Source: Pyrus communis (Eukaryota > Streptophyta > Magnoliopsida > Rosales > Rosaceae). From it: 64,000 nt of DNA. Location of the stretch: positions 563,001 through 627,000 of the forward strand of contig NC_084809.1 of the NCBI RefSeq assembly GCF_963583255.1. The letters are read 5' to 3'. Below, piece after piece: positions 9,362-20,482 of this stretch. Numbering within the stretch: the stretch's first letter is position 1; each line of letters begins with the position of its first letter. The notes under the pieces were generated by a model that did no database searches, was not told where the DNA came from, and worked only from the letters and a program-made list of their open reading frames with translations. The position numbers and the translations under genes are program-made.

Positions 9362-9965
9362 CCAAGACCTGATCTCTCCCTCTCAACCATTGTCTGAGCC
9401 AAATCTCATTTGGTATTAATATTATATTGAATTTTGTTGTAGGTCTATTTAACTTAAAAATTATAGGGTGGGAGAGAGAGGTGCTGTGCGAAGGAGAGAG
9501 AATTTGATAAATTGTGATGAAGATGTTATGTCACCTCATTATGCGTTTATTTATTTATAATAATAGGAATGTAAATTTCTTACCTTTTGGTTATTGCAAC
9601 CATCTAAAAGATACTACAGAATCCCAATATGATTTACGCAACCACATTTCTAACCAAATTAAGACTGCAACATATTTTTATTATTTATTATTTTATTTAC
9701 AAGTCATAGTTTTGTGCGAGGATCAAATATCAATGAAAAACAAATACGTTGATCATTTGATATGTCATCAATGAAAAACAAATACGTTAATCAATATTTA
9801 AATAACAATCTAAATTATCAATAACCACGTCATGTGGTTTGCAAAATTTGGTATAAATAGTTTGCCTCCCTTCCATTAACAATTAACTTTTCTTAACTTT
9901 GTCTTTATATTAATTTTCTTACCAATTAATTCATTATCAACCAATGTAAACTCATTACCAATTAA

Positions 9966-12397
9966 TGCAACATCCCGTCCCTAATTTTACGATTTTATTA
10001 ATTTTAAAAAGATGAAATTGATGAAAATGCCCCTGGAGACGAGATTGTTGATTTTTGTTGACCGTCATTTTGTGATACGTATGAGTTATTATTTTACCGT
10101 ATTCTTGAAGTACTCGACGGTACGAACGCGTAGGTGCATGTGGAACCAAAATAGGACTTACGGTTAAAATTTCACGGATTTACTAATCCGAAATATTTTT
10201 TTTTAAGAAATTATTACTTTTATTATTTTATTAATATTTGGGGATATTTTTAATATTTTATTATTTTTCTGGCAGTGGGACCCATACTCACACCGAACTC
10301 ACCTTTCCTTCTCTTCCGCATGGCATTCTCACCCAACTTTCTCAAGCACTCTCTCTCTTCTCCCTCACTTCCCTCCCGAGTCTCTCTTTTGCAACACCGA
10401 CGGCAACACCTGCCACCACACACCATCTTTTCTGAAGAACACCTCATTCACGAACTCTTTCTCAACAAATGATGACGGAGTCACATAACCCAAAGCCTTG
10501 GACGTGGCCACTCTCTCTTCATTTTCCTTATCGATGCACAGTGGCACCGCCACAGTTCAAGAATTTCTCCGACGAGGGTAAACTTCGAAAACTCCTTAAA
10601 CTTTTTCAAATCACATTTTTTAGTACGATTAAAATATTTTTAAAAGTTTGAAGTGATGGTTGAATGCAGAACAAACTCGGGGAAATCTCTCCAGTTTTCT
10701 AGCAAAGGACCCGCGGGTTGCAGGCTATTTTCCGACCACTACTTGACCCAATATCGGCATGACTCAAATCCCTACTTTCCTAGCTACACTATGGTATTTA
10801 AATGGCGAGTTTTGGTTGAGTTTTTGGAGCTAAACAGAGCCGTGGTAGTTTCCTGGCCAAAATACCCAGCTCTCAACGGTTGCAGCGGCAATCGAGGAAA
10901 TAAAAAGGCCCAAGTCGAATCTATGAACCGGCCCAAACCTTCAGCCAGTTGACTCGATTCGGCCTATTTCCAAAAATGCATCTGGAACCTGGAATTTTCT
11001 TGGGATATTCTTTAGAATATTCCTTGTGTTGACTTTTACGAAATTTTCTCTAAAATCTTCCTAGGCTAATTTCGATGCCTCGAGTCCATTTTGGACATCC
11101 ATTTAGTGAAATTCCGAAGTTTTAACGTAATTGACCGCCGCGGCTCGGTTGACTTTTTAAGGTTGATCGTTGACTTTTTACGAAAATTGCCTGGAACCAT
11201 TCCTAGTGTATTTCGCCGCCATGATTCCAAATCCGCACTCCGTTTTCCGATGTTTAATCGTTCTAGTTGAGTTTTATTAATGGGTCCCAATATGATGCTT
11301 AGGTGCGATTCCTATCGGAGACTCTGGCCTTCATAGTCCGAACGGCTGCGGCCTTGTATATGTGAGTGGGTCTTTTCTTTTATATGGTATTTGTATTTAT
11401 TGAGTTTCGATGTATCTATATTTAGTATTGAATTTTCTACGTGATGCCATAATTAAACTAACGTGTATGAGAAATGTCTTACGATTGGGAAATTATAAAA
11501 TAATCCTGCGGGATGCTCATGTAAGAGGACTATAGTGGATGCTTTAATTAAATGTACGGCTATGGATAGTATTATGTTGACTAAAGTTATTGAATTATTG
11601 TGGCATGACCATATTTACGTTATCTACTCATCGTGTGCTACACTAGCATTTGTACTCGCCTGGACCAGGGCCAGGCTTCACGTCACGCTCACTTTGGATC
11701 CACTGTAGGTGCCAGTCCTGTCCTAGATTGCTATAGGCAATTAGGACTCGTATGTGATGCGCATATCGCTTATCTTCACATGATTGTAGTACTAGAGCAT
11801 AAATCATTATTGCACCCAGTCATGTTCATGTCAGAATACCTCTGCATGAACTCGTGTGTCAGCATATGTGAATGAGCACTCGATACGATATGTTTGTTTA
11901 TGCGAGATTATGTGATTACCGGAACTTAGTTGTTTATTTTCAAAATATTGTGAAGTATTGAAATCTGGAGATATTGAGGTTATGGTAAGTATTTTCATAA
12001 TATACATAGTATGTTATTTTTTGAAAACTATACTTGTTTTATGGCGAGGGGTTATTATGTTTTCGAAAAGGTTTTTACAAAGCTTTATTTTTAGGCACAC
12101 TCACCCTTGTTTTTCGCCCTCCAGGTTTTAGTAGCAGAGCTTTCGTGTTGATGAGGATTCTTGGCAAATCTTGGTGTAGGAGATTCCCTTCGTTTGTATA
12201 ATTTTCATTCTACTTACTTTACTTATGCTTTGACATCACTTGTGAAATGGGTTCATTCCCGCTCACAAGCACACTCTCGCATTTAGGCATTTTTAGGTTT
12301 AAATTTACTCACATTTTCCACCTCGCTACACTTTATGACTTCGGCCGACATAGCTCGATTCGGAATTCAAGTTAACACTCTGGGTCGGGGTGTGTCA
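9966..12397. mobile_element. Solo LTR, 2.43 kb, TSD ATTAA
   Basis: Begins TGCAACATCCCGTCCC and ends GGGTCGGGGTGTGTCA, so the termini are inverted and TG...CA. ATTAA lies immediately on both sides (9961-9965 and 12398-12402). Related to the 2.27-kb element at 24006: both share the end sequences, a GGCGAGGGGTTA block and a CCTCCAGGTT block near the right end. No gag-pol is present. Size and ends fit a long Gypsy-type LTR; the lineage is not proven. Short open frames inside it (10238-11875) are not genes. It is present in every unit that reaches this point. Confidence 0.82.
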
Positions 12398-12402
12398 ATT
12401 AA

Positions 12403-13460
12403 CATTCCTTAGTTAGAAACGTTTCAAGAATGAATCTATTCCAGGAAAAAATTGTAATTTTCAGAATGTTACTTTTTTTTTTTTATTAAAAACATTCCAC
12501 TATTAATTATTAAATGGAGTTTTGATGAAGTCGTTCACGAACCGTCCCGAAATGTCAACGAAAGAAAATGGAAAACAAATGCCGCAAGGATTTGGGGTTA
12601 GAATCAAAGTCTATGTTTGGACCTAATCCAAACTTATTTCTGTCAAGTTATGATTTTGGGCTTTTGCCCCGTGTGCCGAAGATGTTATTGGGCTTAATTC
12701 GGATTGAGTGCAAACTCAAAGACGGTGCGTTTAGTCATTCCATTCTATCACTGACAAATGAAGCCTCGAGGAGGAGTCAATCCTTTTCTCTCGCTTGGTC
12801 AAAAGCACGTACACACAGGATGTGGATCTCCACTCGACATTTTACCAAAAATTCAGCATGGACCAAGCGATATCCATATCGCAATAGTTTTACATCCTTT
12901 TCTCTCGATTGAGAGATTGGAGGCTATCGGGAATCCCATCAACACAAGTCCAATCCTCTAGTCAACTAGGGTTTAGAGTTTTACTCCAGGTACAATACAA
13001 AGCTAGGGTTTAGTCCTTTGTCCAACATGGCTTCTTATGTTGTAATTAGCCTAGAATTAAGGAATCATGTTCTCCTTGTTATTGTAAATAGATTAGGAAA
13101 CAAGAAAAACAAAAAGTGGTAAAAAGATGATGATTACGAGGCCGGCTGTTATATTGTTTTCCAAATTTGCCTCAACAATTTTCAGAATTTAGATTTTACT
13201 AAATAGGACGTCATATAATATTTGTCATGACAACATGTCCACGTAAAAATGTGAATCTAATATATATATATATATATACAACTCTCGAAAAATGTGTGTT
13301 GCACGAATCTCTAGTTCACATTTATTTATAAAAATTAAAACGCTTTTGGAGCGTAATTGCATTCACAATAAGAAAATATCATGATGTCTAAATTACAACT
13401 TTGAGAGTATACGAACCCGGCCCTTCTCTTACCAGAGAGGCTAAAACTGCTTGCATTCTT
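12403..13460. other. Spacer between solo LTR and F-box 3' end
   Basis: No convincing gene. It includes a plus-strand frame of 114 codons (12568-12912), unchanged in units 1-3 but with no domain I recognise, and a TA microsatellite (13259-13278). Identical sequence lies at 34526-35585 and 54363-55422. Confidence 0.5.
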
Positions 13461-14819
13461 CTAGATAACTTCAACTTGGCATGTCTCTGAACCCTTTTGA
13501 AACAACAAAATTTCCTTGCACAAGTCCTCTTTTGTAAGACATGCGGGATTACCTACGAAATTCCTTGTAGAAATAGTAATCTTATTCAAAACCTCACCGT
13601 AGTTTAACAAGTACTTGAGCACTTGAACCTCCTCCTGTTCTCCGTGGAATCCACGCATAGAGACAGTCTTAAGGTGTGACGAGAGACACCCCGGCACAAG
13701 CGTTGGTGGATTGACTGGCTTGTAATCGTGATTCCATGCCGTACGATGAAGGTTTAAGATCAAGTGTTTCATACTAGGACATTTCTTGAGCAACTCTATT
13801 ACAAGGTCCCAGCAAAAGCAACGAAGATCTAACTCCAGTTGGTTCAGATTCTCATAATCCGGCAGATAGCGTGCTTCCAGATACTGAGGAGCTAAAAATG
13901 TTAAATATTTAACACTTGAAGTACCTGCAAGTAACTTAGATATATTGGGAACATAAGATGGATATCGATGCTTATGTTTTGGTGCTATATATTTGACGTG
14001 AACTTTGGCCTTGACCAAAGATTTAGAATTGTCCAAAACATAATTCGACGTCAAAGAAGGCCAATCGATGTTGACATTGAGGTTTTCAAGTCTCGGGGCA
14101 TCAACGAAAAACTTGCAGTCGAGATTATCAGTTGTTAACGTCTTCAGCTGAGGTGCGGAGATGTTAAGTTCCAAAACATCTCCACCCACGTTTTCAACTA
14201 TAGTCAAATCTTCAAGAGCAGGGCAGTTCAGAAAGATCTTTACCCTTCTCTCATTAATATAGTCCCGAAACGTAACATGAAGGTACTTGAGGCTTGGGAA
14301 ACAACCTGATGTAGATGGACTATAGGTAAGACAATTTGTGTCCAACTTCAGACTCACCAATGATCTGCACTGGAAAACGCTAGGAGGCATTTCAAATTTC
14401 TCGAAGGAATCATAATTATTATTACTAAACAAATAAAGATCAAGGTCAATGACATTGTTTTTTATGGCAGTGGATATCCATCTATGAATGCGAGAGAAAT
14501 CTTCATCTTTGAAAGCGAAAGAGTGACAGTGAAGACATAGTCTTCTAATGTTGCATGATGAGCCGCATAATTTAATCACGCAGTCAACAAATCTCATAAA
14601 CCTCGTTTGTTGTTGAGGTCCAGAAGAAAAATCTCTGCTATCAAACTGTAGGCTAATGGGAGCACTGGTACACCATACGTTGTTCCATCTTGTAGACAAA
14701 ATCGTGGTCCGCACGGCATGTAAAGTTGGAAGGAACGAAAGTAAGTGACAAAGAATTGCATCCGGTAATTCACTGATCCTATCTCCAGGAGGAGTTTGGC
14801 GTTTTGCTTTCGAATCCAT
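13461..14819 (-). CDS. F-box/LRR/FBD protein, intact copy 1
   Basis: 452 residues in one exon. The N-terminal F-box (about residues 13-58) has the motif DRISELPDAILCHLLSFLP and the conserved TTILSTRWNNVW end. The middle holds irregular leucine-rich repeats typical of plant F-box/LRR proteins (CRSLVSLKLDTNCL, FPSLKYLHVTF, CPALEDLTIVENV, APQLKTL, APRLENLNVNI). The C-terminus (about 375-440) is an FBD domain (SSHLKTVSMRGFHGEQEEVQ, then VLKYLLNYGEVLNKITIS). Family knowledge: such proteins recruit substrates to SCF (SKP1-cullin-F-box) E3 ubiquitin ligases in the nucleus or cytosol. The substrate is unknown. Many relatives have introns in the LRR part; none is needed here. The protein is identical in the copies at 35586 and 55423. 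Confidence 0.93.
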   Translation of the reverse strand: MDSKAKRQTPPGDRISELPDAILCHLLSFLPTLHAVRTTILSTRWNNVWCTSAPISLQFDSRDFSSGPQQQTRFMRFVDCVIKLCGSSCNIRRLCLHCHSFAFKDEDFSRIHRWISTAIKNNVIDLDLYLFSNNNYDSFEKFEMPPSVFQCRSLVSLKLDTNCLTYSPSTSGCFPSLKYLHVTFRDYINERRVKIFLNCPALEDLTIVENVGGDVLELNISAPQLKTLTTDNLDCKFFVDAPRLENLNVNIDWPSLTSNYVLDNSKSLVKAKVHVKYIAPKHKHRYPSYVPNISKLLAGTSSVKYLTFLAPQYLEARYLPDYENLNQLELDLRCFCWDLVIELLKKCPSMKHLILNLHRTAWNHDYKPVNPPTLVPGCLSSHLKTVSMRGFHGEQEEVQVLKYLLNYGEVLNKITISTRNFVGNPACLTKEDLCKEILLFQKGSETCQVEVI

Positions 14820-14877
14820 TGCTCCTTAAAGACGATCTTGTTGGTTTTGGAGTTCTGATCATACGAACATATGAATG

Positions 14878-14888
14878 GTATATATAGG
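14878..14888 (-). promoter_or_regulatory. TATA box of F-box copy 1
   Basis: Minus-strand CTATATATACC about 60-70 bp upstream of the start codon at 14819. Unlike unit 0, the upstream sequence is uninterrupted through to the CACTA end at 15331. Confidence 0.6.
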
Positions 14889-17456
14889 CTAAAGACTAAG
14901 TTAGAGTTATCGGTTTTCTTGTAGTCCGGTTAGAGATTAAGTCCAACACATCTAAGGGCTTACTTGTGAAACAAGGGATTAAAATTAGCGAGAGAACTAA
15001 CTCCTTGCGGTATTGGTATATTTAAATTTGATACCGATCCTATATAGATATATATCCGGATTACGTACTGTGTGAGAAAGTAAAGGAATTTGGAGCTAAA
15101 ATTATTTATTCAAAATCAATGAAATCTTTGTAAGTTAGTCATATATCAGTGATCGATTATTGTTTTGAACCTCAATAAAATATTTTGATTAATTAGGCAC
15201 AAATTAACGAGCAATGCTATAGTGAGAAAGTGACTCTTCTACCCTTCTCTCTTTCACTTTGCTACTCTCCCCGTGCAAGAACTTCCACCCAACAAATTAA
15301 ATTTACCAAAATAATTGAATTAACACCCCACACTACAAAAAAATGGGCCTTTTTGGACGGACAAAAAGCGTTGCGAAAGCGGCTAAAAGCGTCGCAATAG
15401 TCCTTTTACGACAGGCCTGCGACGGGTAGCAACGCGTCGCAACAAAGTGGCGTCGTAAATGTTTGGTCGATTATATACAACGCTTTAAGCGCGTCGCAAA
15501 TAGTATTAACTACGGATTTGCGACGTCAACTTACGCGTCGCAAATAAGTGGCCTCAGGTTTATAAAAATAAAAAAAATAAATGGATCGTCAAATGAGATG
15601 CCACAATGATATTATTTTTAACAGCTTCACCAAATTGTTTCATTTGAAATTCTACTGCAGGTTCAAACTTAAATAAAATCCAAAAGCATTGATATAATTC
15701 ATAATTCACAAAACAAAAAAACACTTATTTGGTTTCTTTGATATTAAAGAAAATATTTCACTTCCAGTATTTAAACATTTATACCGTCTACAATCCTACA
15801 GGAAATATGTCACTCCTTGCTAGGAAGTTAGTTCGACAACTAACTTCCTCCCCTCGAACCTGCGAGAAATTATGTCACCCCTTGCAGCAGCTCTACTCTC
15901 AGTCCTTTGAATAGAGGCTCAAATTAAAACAGAGGTATGTCCACCTCGGCAACAGTGCAAGAATTAGAGTTATTACAAACACAAAGTCTGCAAATAATTT
16001 GGGAAACAAAAAGAAAAGAAATGCATCTCTGCTCACCAATCGGAGGTACGAGTGTTCTTGAAATACAATCGAATGTGAAAGTTACCGAGTTGAACACCAA
16101 TAAACTAGGCAAGCGCTCCAAAAGGCCCATCACCACGAACAAAGAATCTGCAGTCAGAAGCACAGGATGGGCATTAAAACCATGAAAGAACACTTTCGTA
16201 TAAGACAAGCTATGAACAAAAAAGAGTTCCCCTTTGCAGTAACAAGTGTGCACTCCCATCTGTGCAAACCATGCGAGAACATTTTCATATACATAGGCAA
16301 CCAATTTGTGTAAACCATGATACAATCAAGACCAATCTTAGAACTTCACGAGCAATCCCCCTTCTTCCGTGTACTTTTTATTTTGGTAAAATGCTGATTG
16401 TAAAAGAAAAAACATGACAAGATCCTATATGTTGGGATGCAAAGAAGAAAATATACGTATTCGATGCAGTGACATTCTTACAGGTAGATAATCTGGTTCC
16501 CTCTTCGTCAACTTACAAGCATCTGTATCATGTGTTGCGTACATCATCCGAATAATCCCTGAACATATATAAAAAACGCAAATGAAAAAACAACAATCTT
16601 ATTTCATTGTAGCAATACAAATCAAGATAAGTAAGGGAAGGGGTAGCTATCTAAAACAAAGAACAATCTTATTTCATTCTAGCAATACAAATCAAGATTA
16701 CTTCACTGTAGTACTATGGATCGACAACAGAACAAAAAACAAGAATGAAGTGGAACCCTGATTCGAATGACAAAAGCAAGACCCTAACTAGAATAATAAC
16801 TATCTAAAAACAAAGAAGCAAAGCAGCTTAAGATAGCAAAAAATACTCACCGAGATGATCTTCAATTCTTTTCAATTTACTACACCAGTAATGACTCTGT
16901 TGCCCAAAAAATCAGTGAACGAATATAGTACTAGTTCACCCATGAGGATAGCAGTTTATACAATCCAAAACCTAGACCTTGGAAGCACCATTCCGCCCTC
17001 CACGACAGCACAAATACAACTTATAGAACTCGCTATTTTTTCTTTTGCCTTGTAAAGTTGGGCTATTTCAAGAAACCCCAGCAGCAAGTTACTTACTTGT
17101 ACTCCACATACGACATTTTCGAGAGCCTGAGCAAGTTAAAGCCATAGGAAAAGGGTTGTATAAATATACACATATCTACCCAGCATAATTAAGATTAAGG
17201 AACATACCATCTCGGGCATAACCTCAACCACAACGCGTTCTACAACTCGAGCTCACCGATACTTTGGCCAGAATCCGCGATCGCTAACTCACTTTTCATT
17301 GCCACTACTTAGACGTATTACATATAAACCCCATGAATTAATACAACTACAATGTCCGAACTTTCAGGACTCGTAAAATCAGTCATATAAACAACATTAT
17401 GTGAGGTTTACTTTAACAGACAATGCAAGTAAACAGAGCCAGCGGAGAAAACTAAC

Positions 17457-17511
17457 CTTTGAATTTATTAACCAACCATTTCGCTCCTCCTTCGACACTG
17501 GCTTGCAATGA
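17457..17511 (-). pseudogene. DUF538-like exon fragment captured in CACTA
   Basis: A 55-bp exon bounded by an AG acceptor (GATGATTAG) and a GTTAGT donor encodes SLQASVEGGAKWLVNKFK plus one base. This closely matches, from memory, the SxxSIEGGTKWLVNKIKG segment of the Arabidopsis At5g01610-type DUF538 protein, whose next residues I could not find nearby. The remaining exons are absent or decayed, so this is a fragment. The match is short and needs a search to confirm. Confidence 0.5.
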
Positions 17512-18003
17512 CTAATCATCACACAAACAATGTTAGCGAAAGGAATGTCATAAAACCAAAAACCCCAAATTCTCCAAAGTATTAATCTTGACAATTAACA
17601 TATAGTATCAATCACTATTCAGATTTAACAAAACAACAATTAAATGAAAAATTAATCTAAATACGATTACGAAAGTGGGTTCCACACAAAAAATTCAGAT
17701 TGTGTAAAGAAATCAACTTTGTGAACCAAAATCCTGAATCAGATTAAAATACTCAATTGAATACCATAATTAAATTAAATTGAGATCCACAGATTCCTTT
17801 CCTTCTTCGAATCATTCGCTGTTCTGGTCTTTTTTTTCTTGTTAGGTGTTGTGGTGATAGAACATGAATAAAATCTCAATCGCATGTGGTTTTTTTCGTA
17901 CGGATTTTGATTTTAAAGTTAAATTGATCAAATGGGTGTTGCTTAATTTTCGATTTTAGTAGAACCCATGTCTCGAAATCGATAAATTCATGCATAAATG
18001 CAG

Positions 18004-18780
18004 GGATTTGGGTAAGGGTAATGCTTTGGTGCTTGTTTGTCTTGAAGTTTCCGGAATTAGATAGAGGTATCGAAATGTGCGAATAGATCAAGTTATTTGA
18101 TCATTCATTAGGGTTTGAGCTGCTTTTCGTGTGGAAAAAAGTATGCATTGTTGGGAATTATTTGCATGAGATCGCCAGAGCACGACAAACGAAGAATGTT
18201 CTTGATCGGAAATTCTCTCCTACAGACCCTAATGGTGCGCATAAGAGACTAGATCGTCCTTGACGTAGGTTGCAAAGTAGTACACGTAGCTAAAACAGTT
18301 GGGAGAGTTCATCTAAACACAATACTACAAAAGTAATGTCTTACAAGAGGTAGTTTGACCAAGTGTTCATCCTCTGTAATTATCTACACGAGTAGAAAAC
18401 TACTATTTCTAAAACAAGAAGGGGCTAACAAGTGCATTATAAATAAAGAAACAAGTGCAAAAACATTAAATGTTGTATGCTCAACATTTTATCTCCCTCG
18501 TTCTTTCTTGGCGGGAAAAACTCAATTTTGGTATTATAACCTAAAATTACATTGCAAGTTTATTTTAAACTTACTTACATAGAAGACCCAAACTCAAGTC
18601 TCATAAGAACCCCAATTTTGCTTCCAAATACCTAACAATGCATACTTTTTTCACACCAATAGCAACTTAAAGGCTAATGAATGATCAAATAATTTGCTTT
18701 ATGGATGCGTTTTGATTCCTCTATCTAATTCCGGAAACTTAGAGACAATTGTCCATCAAAGAAACTACCCTTATTCAAAT
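18004..18780. repeat. Imperfect inverted repeat inside the CACTA element
   Basis: The arm at 18004-18112 (containing AAGTTTCCGGAATTAGATAG and TTATTTGATCATTCATTAG) is repeated in reverse complement at about 18673-18780. Between and beside the arms, a direct repeat of about 50 bp (ACATTAAATGTTGTATG) occurs at 18463 and 18788. If transcribed, the arms could fold into a long hairpin. Confidence 0.7.
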
Positions 18781-19037
18781 GGGCAAAAACATTAAATGTT
18801 GTATGATCAACATTTTAGCTTCTAGTTCTTTCTAACTTTACCAAAAATTGAAAGCGGTGAAATACGTTTCATCGAAAGATAGGGCGTGCTATGAAAAACC
18901 AGACGCCAAATTAAAAATTTTGGGGAGGGTGTCGTATCAAATGTCATCTTTTGCGACATTACCTAAAGTAGAGTCGCAAAAGTTTTTTTCCAAAAAACCT
19001 TACGATCTATATTACTAAGAATTTGCGATGGTTGTGT

Positions 19038-19323
19038 TGTGACATCCCACATCGCCCAGGGGAGTGATCCTTATATGTATATTCCCATCTCCACCTAGCA
19101 CGAGGCCTTTCGGGAGCTCACTGGTTTCGGGTTTCGTAGGAACTCCGAAGTTAAGCGAGTAGAGCACGAGAGCATTCCTAGGATGGGTGACCCATCGGAA
19201 AGTTATCGTGTGAGTTCCCAAAAACAAAAACGTGAGGGCATGGTCGGGGCACAAAGCGAACAATATCGTGCTACGGTGGAGTCGAGCCCGGGATGTGGTG
19301 GGGGCCCGGACCGGGATGTGACG
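19038..19323 (+). mobile_element. Cassandra TRIM solo LTR (5S-like), TSD TGTGT
   Basis: 286 bp running from TGTGACATCCCACATCGCCC to GGACCGGGATGTGACG. It holds the 5S rRNA-derived segment with the Pol III internal-control-like motifs AACTCCGAAGTTAAGCG and TAGGATGGGTGACCC. TGTGT is present on both sides (19033-19037 and 19324-19328). There is no internal domain or second LTR, so it is a solo LTR nested near the CACTA 3' end. Cassandra is a known short non-autonomous retroelement of plants; its 5S-like part can be read by RNA polymerase III. It is not a genuine 5S rRNA gene. Confidence 0.88.
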
Positions 19324-19772
19324 TGTGTGCTCTGTCGCAAATAGAGGGTCGCAAAAGAGTCTTTTTCTTGTAGTGCCAAGACCCGATCTCTCCCTCTCAA
19401 CCATTGTCTGAGCCAAATCTCATTTGGTATTAATATTATATTGAATTTTGTTGTAGGTCTATTTAACTGAAAAATTATAGGGTGGGAGAGAAAGCGGTGC
19501 GGTGTAAGGATCAAATACCAATTCCCCCCACCCCTCCCCCCACCAAAAAAAAGAGAGGATGTATTATGTAGAGTGATTGGATATGATTTGGTTTGGTAGG
19601 TCGGTTTCATTTGTAATTTTCTTTTTCTTTTTTTCAATTTAAATATTGTTCCTCTTGGAATGCGGAAGAATGTGAAAGTTATTTTTTGGGGGATTTTAGT
19701 TGGATGAAGACAGAGTTCAGGGTTTGGGATGTTGGGCGGAAGAGAGATTGGATTTTGGCTTGTTTTAGTTTA

Positions 19773-20023
19773 GGGTAATGCTAGGTAAACTTAATTTGTA
19801 CATAAAATTTTGCAAACTCAATGGCATGGAAGACAATGGTTGATTATTACATAAGCACTGATAAACGTGGTATCTCCTATTGATGACACATCATTTAGTT
19901 TACAAACTAAATAAATGACATGGAAGGTGATGATTGAGTTGTTACTGAAACATTGATAAACGTGCTCGTTCCTATTGATGACACATCATTTAGTTTACAA
20001 ATTTAGTCTCCCTAGCATCGCCC
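19773..20023. mobile_element. MITE with GGGTAATGCTAGG termini, 251 bp
   Basis: Left end GGGTAATGCTAGGTAAACTT; right end complementary to GGGCGATGCTAGGGAGACTAA. TTTA is repeated on both sides (19769-19772 and 20024-20027). The interior has two direct copies of a segment ending CATCATTTAGTTTACAAA. It retains the unoccupied site of the Mutator-type MITE (19998-20006). Confidence 0.7.
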
Positions 20024-20482
20024 TTTAGTTGAAGCCCACTACTAATCTAGTAATTATGTAAACCATTTACCCGCGAATGTGGAAATTGATTTGTGCAATA
20101 TAAGCATAGATCTGGGTATAGACACGAGTTTATGCAATAATACTAGGCAGAAAAATAATATTTCAACTAGGAACATTATAGAAGATGCTTAGCTTCGCAC
20201 AATATAGAGATTAGCCCATTTTCGGGAAGAACATGGAATGGTAAAGGATCCAGCATGCGGAACAGTGAATTTCAAACGGAAATCGAGAGATGGGTTCAAA
20301 GTGTTATCTAATTGCTCACAAATAATGAATGCATTGACGATTTGCATTAATATGAATAACATAATAGACGAATTTCCAAGTTCGAAATACCCATTTCATG
20401 TTAACTTTTAAGAATCAAAACGACTTCTTTTCTTGCATTGTAAGGCGACCGCGACGGAGATGGATATGGAGATGCCTAATCA

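Larger units (their letters stand above)
1..12608 (+). repeat. Tandem unit 0 (rearranged copy)
   Basis: Base 1 aligns with 12609, 34734 and 54571. Relative to units 1 and 2 this copy carries an extra Copia fragment (2312-3836) and lacks the interval that in unit 1 runs from about 15534 to 26556. The rest is collinear and nearly identical to the next unit. The left edge is set by the window, not by a biological boundary. Confidence 0.9.
15331..19375 (+). mobile_element. Complete non-autonomous CACTA transposon, 4.05 kb (unit 1)
   Basis: The termini are CACTACAAAAAAATGGGCC and CTTTTTCTTGTAGTG, with the 3-bp duplication CCA at 15328-15330 and 19376-19378. Subterminal regions hold many copies of GCGTCGCAA / TTGCGAC, the usual transposase-binding pattern of En/Spm elements. 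I see no transposase (TNPA/TNPD-like) reading frame, so it would need transposase in trans. The interior contains a host-like exon (17457-17511), several strong minus-strand splice donors (near 16854, 17091, 17209 and 17456), a long inverted repeat (18004-18780) and a nested Cassandra solo LTR. It resembles Pack-CACTA elements that carry host gene pieces. Confidence 0.87.

Noticed and set aside
10238..11875. Several open frames of 60-99 codons, both strands
   Set aside because: All lie inside the 2.43-kb solo LTR, have no recognised domain and overlap each other in several frames.
15924..16325. 133-codon minus-strand frame inside the CACTA
   Set aside because: Cys/Phe/Leu-rich with no recognisable motif; the last residues change between units. 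It could be exon debris, but I cannot support a gene.
19100..19200. Genuine 5S rRNA gene
   Set aside because: The 5S-like part lies inside a complete Cassandra LTR with TG...CG ends and a TGTGT duplication.
19015..19637. Minus-strand frames of 133 and 144 codons
   Set aside because: They are reverse reads of the Cassandra LTR, the CACTA end and flank; no protein family fits.
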